From Ashinkailepas kermadecensis (Eukaryota; Arthropoda; Thecostraca; Neolepadidae): a stretch of 64,000 nt of DNA. The position numbers and the translations under genes were made by a program. Where the stretch lies: contig JAOTOM010003968.1 in NCBI GenBank assembly GCA_034440615.1, positions 1 through 64,000 on the forward strand, read 5' to 3'. This document shows, piece by piece, positions 53,816 through 64,000 of the stretch (position 1 is its first letter; every line of letters begins with the position of its first letter). A model generated the notes under the pieces. It searched no databases. It had not been told where the DNA came from and saw only the letters and a program-made list of their open reading frames with translations.

Positions 53816-54706
53816 ATGGTCCACTGGAGTCCTGCGGTGACCGCCAGCGGCGGCCCGGCGCCGGCGGACACGGAGAGCGCCGCCGCCGCCGCCGCCGCTG
53901 GCCGCCGCCGGCCGGACATACTCAGCGGCGCGGCGTGGTCGGTGGTGCCGCGGTCGCGGCGGCCGCCCTCCTACCTGTCGCAGTACAACTGCCGGCCGCC
54001 GCCGCTGCTGGTGCCGCTGCTGTCGGCGCTGCAGCTGGCCGTGTTCGTGTACGACGGCGTCCGGCTGGGCGGCATCACCAGCCGCGGCCCGGTCGACGCC
54101 GACTCGCCGCTCATCTACAGCCCGTACCGGCGACGCGAGGTGTGGCGCCTGTTCTCCTACATGCTGGTGCACGTCGGCTGGGTGCACATCACCACCAACC
54201 TGGTGGTGCAGCTGCTGGTGGGCGTGCCGCTCGAGCTGGTGCACAAGTGGTGGCGCGTGGGCGTGGTGTACCTGTCGGGCGTGCTGGCCGGCTCGCTGGC
54301 CACGTCCGTGCTGGACCCGCGCGTGTTCCTGGCCGGCGCGTCTGGCGGAGTCTACGCGCTGCTGACCGCCCACCTGGCCGACCTGGTGCTCAACTGGGCC
54401 GAGATGGAGCTGGCGCTGGTGCGGCTGGTCCTGCTGCTGCTGCTGGCCGGCTCAGACGTCGGCATCGCCATCTACAACCGGTACGCACCCGGCTCCGACC
54501 AGAAGGTGGCGTACACGGCTCACCTGGCCGGCGCGCTGGCCGGCCTGCTGATGGGCCACGTGGTGCTGCGCAACATCCGCCTGTTGCGCTGGGAGCGCGT
54601 GCTCTGGTGGTTGTCGCTGGTCACGTTCATCCTGCTGATACTTATTATGGTCGTGTTCAACGCCGTGGCACCGGTCGGCTATTTCCCAGAGCAGTTCGAC
54701 TCGTGA
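53816..54706 (+). CDS. rho: Rhomboid-family intramembrane serine protease
   Basis: A single open exon of 296 residues close to Drosophila Rhomboid and Stet. These seven-pass Golgi/ER proteases cut EGF-receptor ligands (Spitz type) inside the membrane to release signalling ligand. Visible in order: an Ala/Pro-rich cytosolic N-terminus; SYLSQYNCRPPPLLVPLLSA entering TM1; YRRREVWRLFSYMLVHVGWV with the WR loop motif and the H..HxxxN segment (HITTN); VQLLVGVPLELVHKWWRVGV; AGSLATSVLDPRVF; the nucleophile in GASGGVYALL; and the catalytic His in AHLAGALAGL. All catalytic residues are intact. The ATG at 53816 is chosen because upstream codons run into a minisatellite; an upstream exon spliced near 53652 is possible. 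GC content is extreme. The exact orthologue within the rho/stet/RHBDL group is not resolved. Confidence 0.93.
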   Translation: MVHWSPAVTASGGPAPADTESAAAAAAAGRRRPDILSGAAWSVVPRSRRPPSYLSQYNCRPPPLLVPLLSALQLAVFVYDGVRLGGITSRGPVDADSPLIYSPYRRREVWRLFSYMLVHVGWVHITTNLVVQLLVGVPLELVHKWWRVGVVYLSGVLAGSLATSVLDPRVFLAGASGGVYALLTAHLADLVLNWAEMELALVRLVLLLLLAGSDVGIAIYNRYAPGSDQKVAYTAHLAGALAGLLMGHVVLRNIRLLRWERVLWWLSLVTFILLILIMVVFNAVAPVGYFPEQFDS

Positions 54707-54947
54707 GTGCTTATTGTGACCTGCCGCCGCAGAGAACTGCTACCATCGGCAGCGCCTACAACTTTGGACAGGGGGAGGGGGGGGGGGAGAACGCTTTGGG
54801 TTCATTCTTTCCATTCAACACCCGTAGGCGTAATGCTCAGCTTCGTGACGTTTGGAAAGACACATCCTCCCTTGACGCTCCTGCCTTCCGCGCCGGCCGT
54901 GTGTGTTGCATGTCACGTGACGCCAGCTGTTCGGGGAGCGAGGGTGG
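54707..54947. other. Sequence downstream of rhomboid
   Basis: Probable 3' untranslated sequence; G-run at 54770-54789. No polyadenylation signal is identified before the SINE. Confidence 0.4.
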
Positions 54948-55115
54948 CCGAGTGGTTAAGGTGTTGAGCTCTGGATACCAAGGCTGCGGGTTCGACACTC
55001 GCACCACTCACCACTCGCATTTCCGAACCCGGGGCTCACCGGCGAAACGGTGAGGGCGGCGCCATTGGCCGTGATCGTGCATCAAATGCGTCGTAAACCA
55101 CCCAATAAACAAATA
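54948..55115 (+). mobile_element. tRNA-derived SINE, family A
   Basis: Head GGTGGCCGAGTGGTTAAGG (A box) with GCGGGTTCGACACTCGC (B box), body GCGGCGCCATTGGCCGTG, tail CGTCGTAAACCACCCAATAA. Same family as 7819-7995. Confidence 0.88.
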
Positions 55116-55424
55116 ATACATTGCTCGACACTGCTTAAGCGCCCACAGTGTGTGTAAAGGGCAAAATACCACCCATAGTTACAGGGTGCCGAATAAATAC
55201 TCACTGGCCTAAATATATGCGGAATACTCAGCATGAAAACCAACCTGTTGGTATTATCGGCAGCCTATTTTGTTTATTGTTGCAAGCATTCACAATCGCA
55301 AGCGCCGCACAAATACATCTGACACCATGTGAACAATAAAAGCGTGTAAAATAATCATGAATATTTGACATCCACCGGCACGTGAAGCATGCTTTCACCA
55401 AGCAAAATGTGGAGGATGCCCTGT

Positions 55425-55655
55425 TCCTTGTTAGACATCTGCAGCGTGAACGGCCAACTCTTCGGCTCTGCTACCAACACCCCATCTCTGTATATTCCGT
55501 ATCGCTAGACATCTGCAGCGTAAACGGCCGACTATCCGGCTCTGCTACCGACACCCAATTTCTGTGGACTGTGCTGCTAGACATCTGAAGCGTAAACGGC
55601 CGACTCTCCGTCTCTGCTACCGACACCCCATTTCTGTACACTGCAGTGCATTTCG
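55425..55655. repeat. ~73-bp tandem repeat, three copies
   Basis: AGACATCTGCAGCGT followed by AACGGCCGACTCTCCGGC at 55433, 55507 and 55579. Confidence 0.9.
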
Positions 55656-55799
55656 TCAAGTAGGACTTTCAATGCTTGAGGAACCCATCGTGGGATTTTC
55701 TTCTAACCGCGCCATTCCCAGGGGACTATAGCAGCTCCAAATGGATGCTTTGCTGGGTTCGGAAGGTGCCTAATTTCCTCAGAGCGCGACATGCGAATT

Positions 55800-56155
55800 C
55801 GCATGGCGTGGCATGGCATGGCGCATGGCATCACCGCATGGCACCATCGCGCCATGGCGTGGCATGGCATGGCGCATGGCATCGCCGCATGGCACCATCG
55901 CGCCATGGCGTGGCATGGCATGGCGCATGGCATCATCGCGCCATGGCGTGGCATGGCATGGCGCATGGCATCACCGCATGGCACCATCGCGCCATGGCGT
56001 GGCATGGCATGGCGCATGGCATCGCCGCATGGCACCATCGCGCCATGGCGTGGCATGGCATGGCGCATGGCATCGCCGCATGGCACCATCGCGCCATGGC
56101 GTGGCATGGCATGGCGCATGGCATCACCGCATGGCACCATCGCGCCATGCGGTGG
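55800..56155. repeat. 51-bp minisatellite
   Basis: Unit GCGTGGCATGGCATGGCGC followed by ATGGCATCACCGCATGGCAC; period 51 bp (55806, 55857, 55908 and on), with one shorter unit. Long open frames on both strands come from the in-frame period. Confidence 0.95.
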
Positions 56156-57300
56156 CGTGACATTTGCATGGTGCCGCCTTCCAGAGAAGCTGCTTAACAG
56201 GCCACGGCGCCCAGGCAACTCTAGATATGCGTCTTCGTATTCGTACCAAGGATACGCCCTGGCAACAGAACAAGTGGCAGTTGAAGAAGGCCGCTTGCGA
56301 CTCCAGATAAGGACTAGAGGGTCATACTCCAGCCACGGCAGCGGTATGCCTGCGAATATCAGAGGGCACTCCTGAACCATTAGATGAACATCCCGAAAAC
56401 TGTAGGGAGGCGCTCAGTAACTCAAAAAGGGTGCCCCGGCAGGCCCGTGACGACACCATGGGGATCGCTAATGGCGCTGAGGTGACATAAGCGCAGCTCC
56501 AGACGGATACTCATGCACATTCAAGGTCTCACGGCAGGCCCACAGCAGTGTCTTCATGTCTATAGAAGAGCGTCGAGACCAGTGTTGCATAAACAGGGTT
56601 ATTTTGGGGGATTATTTGGCATGCAAATACACACTCGATGATCATGCAAATATTGACAAGCCATAAACACAAATCCAGCAGCTGTTTTGCCACCTTATGC
56701 AATAAGAGAGCGACGTATTATTATGCATCTAATTTGGGGTAAGCATATGCAAACAAAAAATTGTCCTGCTTAGTTGCTTGCCACAATTTTACATTCAGTT
56801 CCCAGAAGCTGAATCAAGAAGCATAGCTATGATCGGAGCACGAAGAAAAAGACTCCGTGATATTACAAAAGGATTCGTATTAGCATTCAAATAGGTACTC
56901 ATTCGCGTGCCCTCCGAATTCAGCCAGACTTGGACAGTAGCATTCACGAGGGAACAGACATCTGCTGAACGCATTTTGGTCACAATTAACCACTGGCCCG
57001 CCAGAGGCGAAACGGATCAGAAAAGTGCATCACGGTGTACTCTATGCATCCAACAGATCAACATGTGCCTTAACATTGGGCACCCTACCGATTTTAGAAT
57101 ATTTACCTGAAAAAGAACATTTTTGCCCGGAGAGTCAGCCGCCGGGTGCGGCTTACGTCACCTCGGACAATGCCACCGATATTCAGACGTTATTAACTTG
57201 TTATCGGTAACGTTCTTGTGCACATCACACAATCGACACGCACTGCATGCCCGCGGAACCAGCCATAGTAGCAACGTAAACAACATAAACAACCATCCAC
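56156..57300. other. No gene recognised
   Basis: Short frames only; nothing supported. Confidence 0.4.
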
Positions 57301-57350
57301 GAATGGCGTCGGACGTAGATGAGCCCGAATCGTTTTACCACTCGAAATAA

Positions 57351-57407
57351 ATGGCTACCAGCGCGCTGGTAGCCATTCCGACGGCACCGCTGCAGCGGTG
57401 CCGTCGG
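57351..57407. other. Two adjacent perfect palindromes
   Basis: 57351-57376 is a perfect 26-bp palindrome (half ATGGCTACCAGCG). 57378-57407 is a perfect 30-bp palindrome (half CCGACGGCACCGCTG). Only one base separates them. Confidence 0.92.
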
Positions 57408-57562
57408 ACGTGGATGAGCCGACCTGCTTTTAAAATAGCACGACCTAAAACGGTTATTCAGGGGTGCCATCGGACGAACACGAGCCGAATTACAAAACAC
57501 CACACTAACACTACACACAACCCTGCATGAACGCATGCCACTTATCACTACTGTCTAACACG

Positions 57563-57870
57563 CGGCAGCCGGCGCGACAGACAGTGCGGGCAACTACCCA
57601 CCTCCTCGCCCGCACGGTAAACAACCCTCGGTGTTCTGTGACAAGAGTAGGTTGATGCCGGCACCCCGGCGCGACAGACAGTGCGGGCAACTACCTACCT
57701 CCTCGCCCGCACGGTAAACAACCCTCGGTGTTCTGTGACAAGAGTAGGTTGATGCCGGCACCCCGGCGCGACAGACAGTGCGGGCAACTACCCACCTCCT
57801 CGCCCGCACGGTAAACAACCCTCGGTGTTCTGTGACAAGAGTGGGTTAATGCCGGCACCCCGGCGAAATC
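57563..57870. repeat. 97-bp tandem repeat, three copies
   Basis: GGCGCGACAGACAGTGCGGG recurs at 57571, 57668 and 57765, exactly 97 bp apart. The copies are nearly identical. Confidence 0.95.
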
Positions 57871-58401
57871 AACTTTCTTGCCAACCTTCCCCCAACCCAA
57901 TACAAATTATCTTGTTTAGCGAGAATTACCGAACGGAGCCGTGCATTCGAGATTTCGAGACCCAACGAGGCATCTGGAGTCTGTACCTTACGCCACCGCT
58001 GAACTTGCTTCTTTATTCGGGCGGTAGACTGTAAAAAGGAACCGATTTTTTTCAAAGTCATGAGCCCAACAATCATGAATAAAACCGGGATATATATCCT
58101 ATATTTTGCAATGCAACGTGGGTTGAACTAGTGACAAAACCAATGCTACAGAATGAACAACACATAATTGGCGATCCGAGAATCCCTGGATTTCCAGAGA
58201 AGAGCATGCAGGCATGCCACGGCAACCACTGCATCTGGCCAAACACTGACACTGCATATCATCCTGAATTGCTCACCTGTAATGACTCAGCCGTCCTCCC
58301 AGCAGCACATTTGACGGACATGGTAATGTGCGTCGTTTCGCGTCAGCCTGCAAGTGATCGGATTGAAGCACACATCAATGGATCGATAACGTGCAGCGAG
58401 C

Positions 58402-59655
58402 AGATGCAGACGGCCACTGGGAGCCGAGTCCTGGTGCAGACGGCCACTGGGAGCCGAGTCCTGGTGCAGACGGCCACTGGGAGCCGAGTCCTGGTGCAGA
58501 CGGCCACTGGGAGCGCAGTCCTGGTGCAGACGGCCACTGGGAGCCGAGTCCTGGTGCAGACGGCCACTGGGAGCCGAGTCCTGGTGCAGACGGCCACTGG
58601 GAGCCGAGTCCTGGTGCAGACGGCCACTGGGAGCGCAGTCCTGGTGCTAGACGGCCACTGGGAGCGCAGTCCTGGTGCAGACGTGGCCACTGGGAGCAGT
58701 CCTGGTGCAGACGGCTGGGAGCCGAGTCCTGGTGCAGACGGCCACTGGGGCGAGTCCTGGTGCAGACGGCCACTGGGAGCCGAGTCCTGGTGCAGACGGC
58801 CACTGGGAGCGCAGTCCTGGTGCAGACGGCCAGTCCTGGTGCAGACGGCCACTGGGAGCCGAGTCCTGGTGCAGACGGCCACTGGGAGCGCAGTCCTGGT
58901 GCAGACGGCCACTGGGAGCGCAGTCTTGGGTAGCAGACGGCCACTGGACCTGTGAGACGGCTGGAGCCGAGTCCTGGTGCAGACGGCCACTGGGAGCGCA
59001 GTCCTGGTGCAGACGGCCACTGGGAGCCGAGTCCTGGTGCAGACGGCCACTGGGAGCGCAGTCCTGGTGCAGACGGCCACTGGGAGCGCAGTCCTGGTGC
59101 AGACGGCCACTGGGAGCGGAGTCCTGGTGCAGACGGCCACTGGGAGCGCAGTCCTGGTGCAGACGGCCACTGGGAGCGCAGTCCTGGTGCAGACGGCCAC
59201 TGGGAGCCGAGTCCTGGTGCAGACGGCCACTGGGAGCGCAGTCCTGGTGCAGACGGCCACTGGGAGCCGAGTCCTGGTGCAGACGGCTGAGCAGTCCTGG
59301 TGCAGACGGCCACTGGGAGCGCAGTCCTGGTGCAGACGGCCACTGGGAGCGCAGTCCTGGTGCAGACGGCCACTGGGAGCGCAGTCCTGGTGCAACGGCT
59401 GGGTTTTGTGACGGCCACTGGGAGCCGAGTCCTGGTGTAGACGGCCACTGGGAGCCGAGTCCTGGCAGTCCTGGTGCAGACGGCCACTGGGAGCCGAGTC
59501 CTGGTGCAGACGGCCACTGGGAGCCGAGTCCTGGTGCAGACGGCCACTGGGAGCCGAGTCCTGGTGCAGACGGCCACTGGGAGCGCAGTCCTGGTGCAGA
59601 CGGCCACTGGGAGCGCAGTCCTGGTGCAGACGGCCACTGGGAGCGCAGTCCTGGC
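58402..59655. repeat. 30-bp minisatellite, about 1.25 kb
   Basis: Unit GGAGCCGAGTCCTGGTGCAG plus ACGGCCACTG (variant GGAGCGCAGTCC), about forty copies with a few deletions. A 30-bp period keeps frames open on both strands; these are not accepted as genes. Confidence 0.97.
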
Positions 59656-60837
59656 AGCAGGCGTGCAGCCAGAAGTTTCTTAAAGGGGCAGGGGGCGACC
59701 CCACAAAATATCATCCAACAGAGATTTCGGCGCGTAAAGCGCGTCAGAAATTTATCGTTCGACGTAGTGGAAATTCAAAAATATCTTGTTCATCTAATGA
59801 ATGTCTTTTTTCTTAGGGGGAGAGGCCCGAGCCGCCGGCCCATCTTGGCTGCGCCTCTGCCTGGGAGCATAGTGAAGCCACAAACTATGGCCGACCATTC
59901 TCTGAGTTTTCGAGAAAAATGCACGTGGAAGAACCCCAGTACAAGATCGCCGATAAGAGTCGCCACCAAAATCGCAACCTCGGAGGAGAAATCAGATAGG
60001 CAACAGATAAAACGACAGCAACCAGATAAAATGCGCCGATTTATTCAGCTTCTTACGATACCTTGTTCAGGGCATGACCTTCAAAGGTTGCTGCTTCTAT
60101 CGCTACATGTCACACCGCACACCGCACACCGCACATACGCGCACACGCGCACACACACACATGATGGCATCAGGGCACATACGTAGCCCACCACCACACG
60201 CATATTGCAAATGGTGTATATGCAGGTGCATATTCCACCAGATCGACAAATGCTAGGTGAAGCGATCTGCCATTTCTCGCTCATTTCCACTAACCACGGT
60301 ATTCGCGTGTTTGAAGCTGGCAGTTGACGTCGCCATTTTTTTTTAAACATGTTCAATTACATGTCCGCCGCAATAACATGGTGATAAATACTTGCGCCAA
60401 CGTCACTGGTGAATGGCATCGGTGAAGAGGAGGCTGTCAGTGACCGTGGCACAGGGTCAGTGCGCCGCTCTTGTGACGGTTCAGTGGAACAACACAGCTC
60501 GACACAGACACCAGGCGGGCTTCGTGCCGTGCCACGTCCTCAGCTGGCACAGTGGCCGCAGCGCCGCGCCTGCGTGCTCGGCGGCCAAGCAGCGACAGTT
60601 GGGGCGATCCACCCACCGGCAGCATCGCAGCAGAGCAACAGACCATCTCACCGGACCGCCGTCGGCATCGTCACGTCACCGGCTTCTTGGAATACTGAAA
60701 CACACCCAGAACCTGGCACAGACTCGCCTCGGCACTTCCAATACGACCACAACACGGGCTCAAGCACAGTAAGGCACCACTGCGCACCAGTGACTCACTT
60801 CCGGGCCAGTGCCAATGGATGTGCGGGCGAGCAAAAA
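59656..60837. other. No confident gene
   Basis: Contains a (CA)-rich tract at 60109-60160 and a GC-rich open stretch of up to 160 codons (60409-60891) without recognised family. The latter's start context and homology are unproven. Confidence 0.35.
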
Positions 60838-60995
60838 GTTACGGGGGGAGTAGTCTATGGGCAACGTGGTTGCCTCATAACCGAAAGGTGATGGGTTCGA
60901 GCCTCGGCTGTCGCTACTCTTCGACTGTGATCTATCGGCGTGAGACATTGGCGACGCCGTGACTCAGAACGGTCGGCACATCGCAAAACCAATAA
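60838..60995 (+). mobile_element. tRNA-derived SINE, diverged family B
   Basis: Head GGGGGAGTAGTCTATGGGC, B box GATGGGTTCGAGCCTC, core CTATCGGCGTGAGACATTGG, tail CGCAAAACCAATAAT. The head differs from the other B copies while core and tail are shared. Confidence 0.8.
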
Positions 60996-61295
60996 TCCCC
61001 GGCAATACGTCACGAGATCAACACACCTTGAAGCAATCACATGGCACGCGAACGAAACATTTTAGGAAGCGACTGATGAACTGGAGGAAAGGGAACTTTA
61101 GGTGATGTGAAAAAAGCTAGTCGTATGATCATCGACGGAATGCATTTATTTGTGTGTGGCGACTACATTGGTACGCTGCACCACTTGACCATATCAGTTC
61201 GTTCAATGTTCATTGTATTTTTCACCCATCCCGAGAAAAAAGAGCTCCGAGTCGCTTCATACCTGGTATTTAGCCCTCGCTGCCAAGACCCGCCA

Positions 61296-61545
61296 CACCT
61301 GGCCTGACAATGTTGGAGGGGCAGAGACAGCGTGGTTGAACAGTACCATATCAACCGCACCTGGCATGACAATGTTGAAGAGGCGGAGACAGCGTAGTTG
61401 TACAGTACAATATCAACCGCACCTGGCATGATAATGTTGGAGAGGCAGAGGAAGCGTGATTGTACTGTACCATAGCAGCTGCACTTGGTGTGATAATGTT
61501 GGAGAGGAAGAGGAAATCTGATTGTACAGTTCCATATCAAACGCT
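61296..61545. repeat. 61-bp tandem repeat, four copies
   Basis: TGGCATGACAATGTTGGAGA-like starts at 61301, 61362, 61423 and 61484. Each copy includes GTACAGTACCATATCAACCG. Confidence 0.92.
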
Positions 61546-61779
61546 CGATTATAGTTTTACCGTTGAACTTGAATATGCCGCACAGTCACTCGGCGCAACC
61601 AGCACCTTCAGGAGCACTACATTATCTTCTCGGAAAGCAGGCCACCCAAAGGCCGTGAAACGCTATTACGTGAAACGCTAATCACGGCAGGCGTGATTTA
61701 CTAGGTCATTTATGGCGCCGCGTAAAGGGAAAACATGAAGTCATGATACCACTGATCACCGCATGTCACCATACAACAG

Positions 61780-63720
61780 GGGCCGCTTCCCATTGGCCGA
61801 CGCTTTTGCTTTGCCGGAGTCTGGCCATAGTATATAATCTAACCCGCACAGGGTGTGCGCGGAGGTGCTTCCGTAGGCAGGCTCATAGAAGAGGTCGCGC
61901 ACCCCCCCCACACTCAAGAGAGACCAGAAAGCGCAGGAGGCCGAAGAAGCTCAAGAAGCAAGAAGACACGAAGAGCAAGAAGAGCAAGGAGCAAGAAGAG
62001 AAGAAAAAAGAAAATAAGCAAGAAGGCAGCAAATAACAAGAACTCTAGGCAACCTCGACGAGCACTCTTGCAACTCGAGAAGGAAATCCACCCACACCAA
62101 ATCCCAACTTCTCTCTGTCTCCAAGCTAACCTTTACCCCCGTAGGAAACTTAACGGTGATGAGCCAATTGCTATGTGCCATTAGGGCCGGGACAGGAACC
62201 AAAGAGCGAAAGCTTGGTCCAGGGTGCAACGAATCCGGTTATTTTCCAGTAAGATTGGTCACCTTGCCGGCGGGGCTGGCCAGAACCTAACACTATGACA
62301 CACACACCGGCGCCTACCACCCACTCTGTACAACGTGCCTACCTAGTAGGCACCTACATTGAACCACAGCACACCATCACACGAGTTTTCCTTCACACTT
62401 ACACAAACACTACGCCACAGCCCGACAATATTACACTTCACCATCACTCGACACACCACCCACATCATCGTACACACAGAACAGCATCGATACACGAACG
62501 CTACTCGGCACAAATACATTTAAAAAATCAGTCCAGTTCGTTCGGGCTGTACTGTACACTCAACACCAGCCGGAGCTACACTTTCGCCCCAGAGCTGGAT
62601 ATGATTCCACTCACCAACATCGCAGCACTGCCCGACACCACAGCCATAGCAGATCACATCAGACACAGAGACAAAGCCCACACACAACATATTGGTACTG
62701 ACTTTCAACACACAATAGCTTCCACCACACGTACACATACAAGACAAGCAGTACGAGGTACTTCTCTATGTGCCTCGACCACTACGCTGCCACCGCCGCA
62801 TGCGCTACGTTTACGGTGAACATGCGTACGCATCACCGGAGCCACGCTGTGGCAGGTATGCAGCACAACACTCAACTTCCGACTGCACTTCAGCCGAAAG
62901 GGGATGTGTGCAGCCGGTGATGGGTCGCATCCAGCCACCGGCCTTGACTGCCCTAAGTGGGCGCTCGAGAGGGAAGTGTGCCGGTGTGCGGCAGCACAGA
63001 GTGTACCACACACCACAGCACGCCAACACTGGCGTTTTATAAAACACAACAACTCTCCCACTTCCAAGACTCCATCCGCCCAAATCGCACCCACCACCCG
63101 GCGCAGCTATGGACTGCGCTTTCGTCACCTCCTAGACCCACACCCAGGCCAGCTCCAACCCGTCCCACCAACCCACCAGCAGTTGGCTCCCGGAGTTCAA
63201 CACACCTCCCTCGTCAACGCCCCACCCATCCTCGACATCACCCCTCCCCACCGCACTCCACTTCTCCCCACGCCACCCCACCAAGACACGGCCTCCGCCC
63301 ACCTCCACCCCACCTTGGACCCGGCCACCTTGGACCCGGCAATGGGTCTCATCCTCCAGTGGAACACCGGTGGTCTTCCGGGAAAATTCATGGAGCTTAA
63401 ATCAGAATTAACACAACAAAATGCATGACTAGCCGCGCTCAAAGAAACTCATTTTCTAGACTCACTCTATTTAGAACAGTATTTCAGGTTACACTTGCCA
63501 TGTCGACAATGTAAACGGGCCAACTCGGAAATGGGACACAGCGATACTCATCGCTAACAGCACGCCTCATCGTCGAGCAAAGTCAAACTTCCCCTGAACT
63601 ACGCAGCAGTCAGCCTCAAAATCGTAAATTGCCAAACCAATGTCATCTCACTATACATCTCGCCATCAGCTGCAACCCCAGAGCAGGAGCTAAGCGACTT
63701 GCTGCTTCAGGCTCCTCCAC
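61780..63720 (+). mobile_element. Jockey-like LINE, 5' half, decayed
   Basis: A GC-rich leader with an AAGAAG-rich tract (61930-62035) precedes a His/Thr-rich ORF1 frame from 62295. After frameshifts near 62.8 and 62.9 kb the reading RCGRYAAQHSTSDCTS followed by AAGDGSHPATGLDCPKW gives the last two CCHC zinc-knuckle-like motifs of a Jockey-type ORF1. ORF2 begins at 63343 as MGLILQWNTGGLPGKFMELK, then a stop, LAALKETHF, and YAAVSLKIVN with VISLYISPS: the AP-endonuclease domain. Resemblance is lost after about 63720, where the catalytic GDFN motif is expected. Confidence 0.78.
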
Positions 63721-64000
63721 CAGTTCTCACTATGGGATACCTCCGACGAGGCACCACCTTTCCGTGGTGCGGGGATTGCGTGCCCCAAATGACCCGGAGT
63801 CCCAGTCCACCGGTAAGCCGGCGAGGGGTCAGACTAAGATTGCCTCATTCGTCCTTCCATCCATACGTTCCCATTCCAATGCCCATCTCATCTCAACATC
63901 CATGTCCTTCACCTGGCCATGCAACACCAACTATCCCGACTATGAGCAGGTAGGAAACTTTCCCGGTCCTACCCTCCAGCTCAGTTTTATCGGGGTAGTC
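63721..64000. other. Right edge of the window
   Basis: Sequence unrelated to the expected continuation of the LINE endonuclease; possibly another element. No call. Confidence 0.35.

Noticed and set aside
53935..55053. 372-codon frame overlapping rhomboid
   Set aside because: A shadow frame of GC-rich coding sequence; the overlapping frame has the complete Rhomboid signature.
58343..60186. Open frames of 350-503 codons on both strands
   Set aside because: Produced by the 30-bp minisatellite, whose period is a multiple of three; both strands are open, which argues against coding.
60409..60891. 160-codon GC-rich open frame as a gene
   Set aside because: Two frames are open together and neither resembles a known family; the end overlaps a SINE.

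Overview
This is a window of animal nuclear DNA. Coding sequence comes in short, very GC-rich exons with GT-AG borders, separated by long AT-rich or repeat-packed introns and intergenic DNA. The retroelements (CR1-like and Jockey-like LINEs, Penelope-like elements, tRNA-derived SINEs) are of arthropod type. The gene products (a haem peroxidase of the peroxinectin/peroxidasin type, Bora, and a Drosophila-like Rhomboid) also point to an arthropod. A crustacean is my best guess, but species and class cannot be fixed from this sequence. Three host loci are recognisable, all on the + strand. They are neighbours with unrelated functions, not an operon. (1) 7622-10667: three consecutive exons of an animal haem peroxidase, with a TAG codon inside the best-conserved exon and no exon for the following catalytic region; probably a gene fragment or pseudogene. 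(2) 28725-48033: a six-exon model of bora (aurora borealis, the Aurora A/Polo kinase co-activator). All exon phases agree and the product is 476 residues. (3) 53816-54706: an apparently single-exon Rhomboid intramembrane serine protease with the complete catalytic set, 296 residues. Layout: 1-4.7 kb satellites, including a 2.4-kb 17-bp minisatellite; 4.7-7.4 kb LINE and Penelope debris; 7.6-10.7 kb peroxidase exons; 11-14.9 kb a large composite minisatellite; 15-25 kb AT-rich DNA without recognisable genes; 25.3-28.5 kb retroelement remnants; 28.7-48 kb bora with introns full of minisatellites, SINEs, LINEs and TTAA-flanked palindromic elements; 48-53.6 kb minisatellites; 53.8-54.7 kb rhomboid; 55-61.6 kb more minisatellites and SINEs; 61.8-64 kb the 5' half of a decayed Jockey-like LINE. 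Two patterns stand out. First, many intronic minisatellites here start exactly on a splice junction: their unit contains the end (or start) of the neighbouring exon plus the donor (or acceptor), so introns carry arrays of copied splice sites. In bora exon 3 the 33-bp unit keeps the reading frame open, so each copied donor would add 11 residues. Second, there are at least seven ultra-short insertions (26 to 67 bp), each flanked by an 11-17 bp target-site duplication. All consist of little more than the 3' tail of the local SINE superfamily, as if the tail alone were being retroposed.
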